Source: Ruminococcus_G sp964621905
GTDB lineage: Bacteria > Bacillota > Clostridia > Lachnospirales > Lachnospiraceae
Direction: 5' to 3'
Length of the DNA stretch: 64,000 nt
Assembly (NCBI GenBank): GCA_964621905.1
Contig: CAZUNG010000010.1
Span: 43,570-107,569, forward strand
Under the pieces are notes generated by a model. The model had not been told where the DNA came from and did not search any database. It worked only from the letters and a program-made list of their open reading frames with translations. Position 1 is the first letter of the stretch. Each line of letters begins with the position of its first letter. Below are positions 59,570 through 64,000 of the stretch, one piece after another. A program made the position numbers and the translations under genes.

Positions 59570-60304
59570 TCACATCCACCCACCATCAAATGTTAAAATC
59601 TGTGCCGTGAGATAAGGGTGACAGCAGGCGATATCATACAGAAAATCACCGGCTTCATCTGGTTCTGCCATACGGCCGAAAGGAATTTCATCACAGAGTA
59701 TCTCGCGTTCTTTTGCATCCAGCATCTGGTTCATATCCGTGTCAACAGCGCCAAAGGCAACGGCATTGACGCGAATGCCGCTGGGGGCCAGTTCACGTGC
59801 AAGGGATTTTGTGAAAGCATTGACGCCGCCCTTTGCAGCGGAGTAGGCGGCCTCACATGAGGATCCGTGGATTCCCCAGACGGAGGAGGTATTTACGATG
59901 GAACCGCTATGCTGCTTCAGCATCAGCGGAATTGCACGGCGGCAGCAGAGAAACTGAGAAGTGAGGTTTACACTCAGCACGCGGTTCCACTGCTCAAGCG
60001 TCATATCCTGGAGAAGTCCCATGTGGGCAATTCCTGCATTATTGATCAGCACATCCAGTGAATTTTGGGTGTCTGCAATTTCATCGAACAGTCTGTCAAC
60101 ATAGACTTCGTCACTGATATCTCCATGTGAAAGGCGGCAGCTGATAGAATGCTCACTTTCAAGCTCGTGCCTGAGAGCTTCCAGATCATTGATATGCCGG
60201 TGGCAGTTCAGGATCAGATGGTATCCGTGTTCGGCAAAGGTACGTGCGCAGGCGCGTCCAATACCGCGGGATGCACCGGTGATTAATACGGTTTTCTGTT
60301 TCAT
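59570..60304 (-). CDS. SDR family oxidoreductase (FabG-like)
   Basis: A 244-residue short-chain dehydrogenase with TGASRGIGRA, NNAG and the catalytic YSAAKGG. It ends in a GGW segment typical of the FabG group. It could be a 3-ketoacyl-ACP reductase or the related reductase of elongation factor P modification. The sequence alone does not decide. The start 60304 is behind GGAG with spacing of 10. Earlier in-frame starts to 60439 lack a ribosome binding site. Confidence 0.9.
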   Translation of the reverse strand: MKQKTVLITGASRGIGRACARTFAEHGYHLILNCHRHINDLEALRHELESEHSISCRLSHGDISDEVYVDRLFDEIADTQNSLDVLINNAGIAHMGLLQDMTLEQWNRVLSVNLTSQFLCCRRAIPLMLKQHSGSIVNTSSVWGIHGSSCEAAYSAAKGGVNAFTKSLARELAPSGIRVNAVAFGAVDTDMNQMLDAKEREILCDEIPFGRMAEPDEAGDFLYDIACCHPYLTAQILTFDGGWM

Positions 60305-60398
60305 AGGTGGATACTCCAAATCGTAATTTTTCTTGATGATACTTATTATACCACAATTATGCAGTTCAGGAAACGGGTGAGAAAGCATCAGGTTCTGG

Positions 60399-60427
60399 TT
60401 GTAGGATTGGGAAATTCGTAGTAAAAT
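60399..60427 (+). promoter_or_regulatory. Promoter of the lipid kinase gene
   Basis: TTGTAG (60399-60404), 17 bases, TAAAAT (60422-60427), upstream of the gene at 60457. Confidence 0.55.
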
Positions 60428-60456
60428 AAAGCATAGCAAAAACCGAGGAGAAGATT

Positions 60457-61386
60457 ATGGATAAAAAGTTATTTTTCATTTTTAATCCGAAATCAGGCAA
60501 GGGACTGATTAAATCAAGACTGTTAGAAATTGTTGATATTTTTGTTAAGCACGGATATGAAGTAATTGTACATCCAACACAGAGCGCAGATGATGCCTAT
60601 GAGGTCACAAAGAAAATGGCGCAGAGTGCAGATATGATTGTCTGCAGCGGAGGAGATGGAACTCTGGATGAAGTGGTGACCGGGATTATGGACAGTGGAA
60701 TTGATGTACCGATGGGGTATATACCGTCGGGAAGTACGAATGATTTTGCGAACAGCCTCTCGATCTCCAAAAATATGGTCAAGGCAGCCCAGGAGATTAT
60801 GGATGGTGAGATCTACGGCTGTGATGTCGGCAGCTTTAACAGCGATACGTTTGTATACATTGCCGCCTTCGGGCTGTTTACCGATGTATCATATCAGACG
60901 GCACAGACCTTGAAAAATGTACTTGGCCATATGGCATACCTTCTGGAGGGGGCAAAGCGCATCTTCGATATCAAATCATACCACCTCAGGATCGAGGTGA
61001 ACGGAGAAATTCTGGAAAATGATTACATCTACGGCATGGTGACGAATTCACGTTCTGTAGGCGGATTTAAAAACCTGACAGGAAAAAATGTAAAAATGGA
61101 TGATGGGCTTTTTGAAGTTACGTTAATTCATATGCCGAAGAATCCTCTGGAGCTGAATGAAATTATGGGTGCACTTCTGAACGCTGTCGATAATACGGAT
61201 CTGATTGATTCTTTCAAAACAGACCGGATTGCGATTGAGGCGACAGAAAATATCCCGTGGACCTTGGATGGAGAATTTGGAGGAGAACATAAAAAGATAT
61301 GTATCAAAAACAATAAGAAGGCGATTCATATCCTGTTGAATCCCAAAAAACATAAGGCGAAACCACTGGAATTGCCATTGCAGTAA
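60457..61386 (+). CDS. Diacylglycerol/lipid kinase family protein (DagK/YegS type)
   Basis: A 309-residue lipid kinase with FNPKSGKGLIKSR at the start and the nucleotide loop CSGGDGTLDEVVTGI (about 66-80). PSGSTNDFANSL follows. Such enzymes phosphorylate diacylglycerol or related lipids to recycle them in phospholipid metabolism. GAGGAG precedes the ATG. It is convergent with no partner gene and ends 246 bases before glnA. Confidence 0.93.
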   Translation: MDKKLFFIFNPKSGKGLIKSRLLEIVDIFVKHGYEVIVHPTQSADDAYEVTKKMAQSADMIVCSGGDGTLDEVVTGIMDSGIDVPMGYIPSGSTNDFANSLSISKNMVKAAQEIMDGEIYGCDVGSFNSDTFVYIAAFGLFTDVSYQTAQTLKNVLGHMAYLLEGAKRIFDIKSYHLRIEVNGEILENDYIYGMVTNSRSVGGFKNLTGKNVKMDDGLFEVTLIHMPKNPLELNEIMGALLNAVDNTDLIDSFKTDRIAIEATENIPWTLDGEFGGEHKKICIKNNKKAIHILLNPKKHKAKPLELPLQ

Positions 61387-61473
61387 TGAGCTGTCACTTT
61401 CTACGAAAACAACGCATTCCCTTTGGAGAACTTCATACTAATTACCAAAAAAATAATTTTCGTAAAGAATGTC

Positions 61474-61502
61474 TTGCAATTTTTGTGTGTTTGCGGTATC
61501 TT
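61474..61502 (+). promoter_or_regulatory. Promoter of glnA
   Basis: TTGCAA (61474-61479), 17 bases, TATCTT (61497-61502). A start near 61509 puts two hairpins, the second a terminator, between promoter and gene. Confidence 0.65.
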
Positions 61503-61511
61503 ATTAACAGA

Positions 61512-61580
61512 TTGGAAATGCTATTTCCAAGTGACGTATGCAGAACAAAGGCGTTCCACACGAGTGGAATGCCTTTTTTT
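61512..61580 (+). promoter_or_regulatory. Attenuator leader of glnA
   Basis: The first hairpin pairs TTGGAAA (61512-61518) with TTTCCAA (61524-61530). The second is a terminator, AAAGGCGTTCCAC (61547-61559) with GTGGAATGCCTTT (61564-61576) and a T-tail, lying 53 bases before the ATG. Readthrough would be required for glnA expression. Two consecutive hairpins before a terminator recall ANTAR antitermination, but the usual hexaloop with A at 1 and G at 4 is not evident. Confidence 0.65.
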
Positions 61581-61632
61581 ACTTATTACATATGCATAGG
61601 TCGCTAAAAAATGGTTGAAAGGATGAGAGAAA

Positions 61633-63747
61633 ATGGTTGATTTTGTTAATGTTGCTGAGATTTTCGGAGAAAATGTATTCAATGACGCTGTTATGCAGGA
61701 ACGTTTGCCGAAAAAAGTTTACAAAGAACTAAAACAGGCGATTGAAGAGGGAAAAGAGCTGGATCCCGCCGTCGCTGATGTGATAGCTCATGAGATGAAA
61801 GAATGGGCGATTGAAAAGGGAGCAACACATTATACACACTGGTTTCAACCGCTGACGGGCGTAACGGCTGAAAAGCACGATTCCTTTATCTCGGCGCCCA
61901 TGAGCAACGGAAAGGTTCTGATGAGTTTTTCGGGAAAGGAACTGATCAAAGGAGAACCGGATGCATCATCTTTTCCATCAGGTGGCCTGAGAGCAACATT
62001 TGAAGCGAGAGGATACACTGCCTGGGACTGTACATCTCCTGCATTTGTAAGAAAAGATGCGGCGGGTGCAACCCTCTGTATTCCGACTGCCTTTTGCTCC
62101 TATACCGGGGAGGCACTGGATCAGAAAACACCGCTGCTTCGTTCCATGGAGGCTATCAATACGCAGGCGCTGCGTCTGATCAGACTGTTTGGGAATACGA
62201 CATCCAAAAAGGTGACGCCTTCTGTTGGACCGGAGCAGGAATATTTTCTTGTGGATGCTGAAAAATTTCAGAAGAGAAAAGATTTGATTTATACCGGAAG
62301 GACGCTGTTCGGGGCAATGCCGCCGAAGGGACAGGAACTGGATGATCATTATTTCGGAACCATCCGTCAGAGAGTTGCAGGATTTATGAAAGATGTAAAT
62401 GAAGAACTCTGGAAGCTTGGCGTGACGGCGAAGACACAGCACAATGAAGTTGCTCCGGCACAGCATGAGCTGGCTCCGATCTATGCCCAGGCAAATGTGG
62501 CCGTGGATCACAACCAGATTATCATGCAGACTTTAAAAAGAGTTGCGTGCAGGCATGGTCTGAAATGTCTGCTTCATGAAAAGCCGTTTGCGGGTGTCAA
62601 TGGTTCCGGCAAGCATAATAACTGGTCACTGACAACAGATGACGGAATCAATCTGCTGGAGCCGGGCAAGACGCCTCATGAAAATATCCAGTTTTTGATG
62701 GTTCTGACTTGTATTCTGAAAGCGGTTGATATCCATGCAGATCTGCTCCGTGAATCAGCGGCTGATGTGGGAAATGATCACAGACTGGGTGCAAACGAGG
62801 CTCCTCCCGCGATCATCTCCGTGTTCCTGGGTGAGCAGCTGGAGGATGTGCTGGAACAGCTGATCAGCACGGGAATGGCGACGCACAGTATCAAAGGCGG
62901 CAAACTGCGTACAGGTGTTAAGTCGCTTCCTGATCTTGCAAAAGATGCGACAGACCGCAACCGTACCTCGCCGTTCGCTTTTACGGGAAATAAATTTGAA
63001 TTCCGTATGGTTGGTTCCAGGGATTCGATTGCACCTCCGAATACGGTGCTGAATACGATTGTGGCAGAGGCGTTTAAAGAAGCCTGCGATATCCTGGAAA
63101 AGGCTGAAAATTTTGATGATGCAGTACATGATCTGATCAAGCAGTATGCCTCCGATCATTACAGAATTGTCTTTAATGGAAACGGATATTCTCAGGCATG
63201 GGTGGAGGAAGCTGCCAAGCGGGGACTTTCCAATATCAAATCAATGGTTGAGGCGATTCCGGCTCTGGTAACAGAAAAATCGGTCAAAGTATTTGAAGAA
63301 TTCGGTGTGTTTACAAGAGCGGAACTCGAATCGAGGGTGGAAATCAAGTATGAGGCCTATGCGAAAGCAATCAACATTGAAGCCAGAGCGATGATTGACA
63401 TTGCCAGCAAACAGATTATCCCGGCGGTTGTCAAATATACAAAATCACTTGCGGATTCCATTAATGCTGTTAAAGAGGCATGTGGGGCTGATGTGAGTGT
63501 TCAGACAGATCTTCTGAAGAAGACCTCACTTCTTTTAAAGGAGACGAAAGCTGCACATACAAAGCTGATTGAGGTTGAAGCTCAGGCGATAGAAATGGAG
63601 GAAGGCGCACGCCAGGCTAATTTCTATCACAGTAATGTGATTCCGGCGATGGAAGCGCTGAGAGCTCCGGTGGATGAACTGGAGATGATCGTTGACAAAG
63701 AAATGTGGCCGATGCCTTCTTACGGCGATTTAATCTTTGAAGTATAA
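61633..63747 (+). CDS. glnN: Glutamine synthetase type III
   Basis: A 704-residue GSIII (GlnN) enzyme, about 50% longer than type I enzymes, that makes glutamine from glutamate and ammonia with ATP. Features include HWFQPLTG near residue 73, FPSGGLRATFEARGYTAWD, the GPEQEYFLVD segment and GNDHRLGANEAPPAIISVF. Helical regions dominate the C-terminus. Control through the attenuator leader is likely tied to nitrogen supply. The start at 61633 follows GAAAGGATGAGAG. Confidence 0.96.
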   Translation: MVDFVNVAEIFGENVFNDAVMQERLPKKVYKELKQAIEEGKELDPAVADVIAHEMKEWAIEKGATHYTHWFQPLTGVTAEKHDSFISAPMSNGKVLMSFSGKELIKGEPDASSFPSGGLRATFEARGYTAWDCTSPAFVRKDAAGATLCIPTAFCSYTGEALDQKTPLLRSMEAINTQALRLIRLFGNTTSKKVTPSVGPEQEYFLVDAEKFQKRKDLIYTGRTLFGAMPPKGQELDDHYFGTIRQRVAGFMKDVNEELWKLGVTAKTQHNEVAPAQHELAPIYAQANVAVDHNQIIMQTLKRVACRHGLKCLLHEKPFAGVNGSGKHNNWSLTTDDGINLLEPGKTPHENIQFLMVLTCILKAVDIHADLLRESAADVGNDHRLGANEAPPAIISVFLGEQLEDVLEQLISTGMATHSIKGGKLRTGVKSLPDLAKDATDRNRTSPFAFTGNKFEFRMVGSRDSIAPPNTVLNTIVAEAFKEACDILEKAENFDDAVHDLIKQYASDHYRIVFNGNGYSQAWVEEAAKRGLSNIKSMVEAIPALVTEKSVKVFEEFGVFTRAELESRVEIKYEAYAKAINIEARAMIDIASKQIIPAVVKYTKSLADSINAVKEACGADVSVQTDLLKKTSLLLKETKAAHTKLIEVEAQAIEMEEGARQANFYHSNVIPAMEALRAPVDELEMIVDKEMWPMPSYGDLIFEV

Positions 63748-63765
63748 CAACCTTTGAAAAGGAGG

Positions 63766-63804
63766 GTGCCAGACAGGAAATGAAACATAAAACCTGTCTG
63801 GCAC
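63766..63804 (+). terminator. Strong inverted repeat after glnN, likely terminator
   Basis: GTGCCAGACAGG (63766-63777) and CCTGTCTGGCAC (63793-63804) form a perfect 12-bp stem with a 15-base loop. No T-run follows, so this may be a stability hairpin, or the terminator may need the AT-rich bases after it. Confidence 0.6.
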
Positions 63805-63873
63805 GAGTTATAAAAAAGTTATAAGGAATGCTATTTGATAGCTTCTTCTATAATTCTAATATAGGAGAAAAAA

Positions 63874-63921
63874 ATGAAGAATTCATATAACACTGATGAA
63901 GGTAATTTTAATAATCAGTGA
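63874..63921 (+). other. Possible 15-residue ORF
   Basis: ATG 63874 follows TAGGAG and encodes MKNSYNTDEGNFNNQ before a stop at 63919-63921, with a TTGATA-16-TAATAT promoter candidate just upstream (63835-63862). It may be a leader peptide for a gene beyond the window or a chance ORF. Confidence 0.25.
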
Positions 63922-64000
63922 ATAAAATATGAATAAAATTTATTCGTGAGTCCAGCGGTGATATGTCAAGAGGGAAATAATTAAATTTTCAGGTCATTTT

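Noticed and set aside
61512..61530. Standard ANTAR hexaloop hairpin
   Set aside because: The loop is five bases (TGCTA) and lacks A at position 1 and G at position 4, so I keep the mechanism open.
61386..61607. 73-residue ORF before glnN
   Set aside because: It spans the glnN promoter and attenuator hairpins and starts at the stop of the lipid kinase gene without a ribosome binding site.

Overview
The window looks like a chromosomal segment of a spore-forming, low-to-moderate GC Clostridia, most likely a Lachnospiraceae member. The reasons are the gene content and order (spoIIAA-spoIIAB-sigF-spoVA, rapZ-whiA-HPr-like, type III glutamine synthetase), the T-box on valS, strong AGGAGG ribosome binding sites, several GTG/TTG starts, and a ribosomal protein L17 with an internal insertion. 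I see no rRNA or tRNA gene, prophage, insertion sequence or CRISPR array.

Layout. 1-5.2 kb: a T-box-controlled valS followed closely by an LTA-synthase-like membrane sulfatase. 5.2-15.7 kb is an accessory carbohydrate-type region: a LacI regulator divergent from a Gfo/Idh/MocA oxidoreductase, a 685-base gene-free stretch with duplicated promoter modules and a candidate small RNA, a half-length solute-binding lipoprotein, an AraC regulator, then an operon of a URO-D-like protein, a two-domain ABC ATPase, two permeases and a full-length binding lipoprotein. 15.8-22.1 kb: folC, a small acidic ORF, a zinc-ribbon/TPR membrane protein, the spoIIA operon with sigF, and spoVAA-AB-AC. 22.2-30.7 kb is a block resembling flavin-based extracellular electron transfer systems: ApbE, a four-domain and a one-domain FMN-binding protein, a polyferredoxin-type membrane protein, a Gx-family transporter, and a 1262-residue surface protein with degenerate FMN-binding motifs and fibronectin III domains. 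A matching inverted repeat (GTTAGT-N4-ACTAAC) sits at its two promoters. 30.8-40.7 kb: a ZIP transporter, upp, spoVAD-spoVAE (the other half of spoVA), tcdA, murB, rapZ, whiA, an HPr paralogue with Glu at position 15, and PAP2, GNAT and acidic membrane proteins. 40.7-59.5 kb: the S10-spc-alpha ribosomal protein cluster with secY, adk, map, infA and rpoA. 59.5-64 kb: an SDR reductase, a diacylglycerol-kinase-family lipid kinase, and glnA (type III) behind a terminator-containing leader.

How the parts fit. The spoVA genes are split by about 10 kb, but each half is preceded by a forespore-type promoter candidate, so they could still be co-expressed. The electron-transfer-like block lies in the split and carries its own paired operators. 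The ribosomal cluster is interrupted by structured intercistronic stretches. Four of these share palindromic hairpin repeats, and others contain looser relatives. A cation diffusion facilitator gene with its own upstream terminator separates infA from rpmJ, and a fresh promoter restarts transcription for the alpha-operon part. The main candidates for something undescribed are the flavin block with its operator pair, the ribosomal-operon hairpin repeats, and the duplicated promoter modules around 7.8-8.3 kb.
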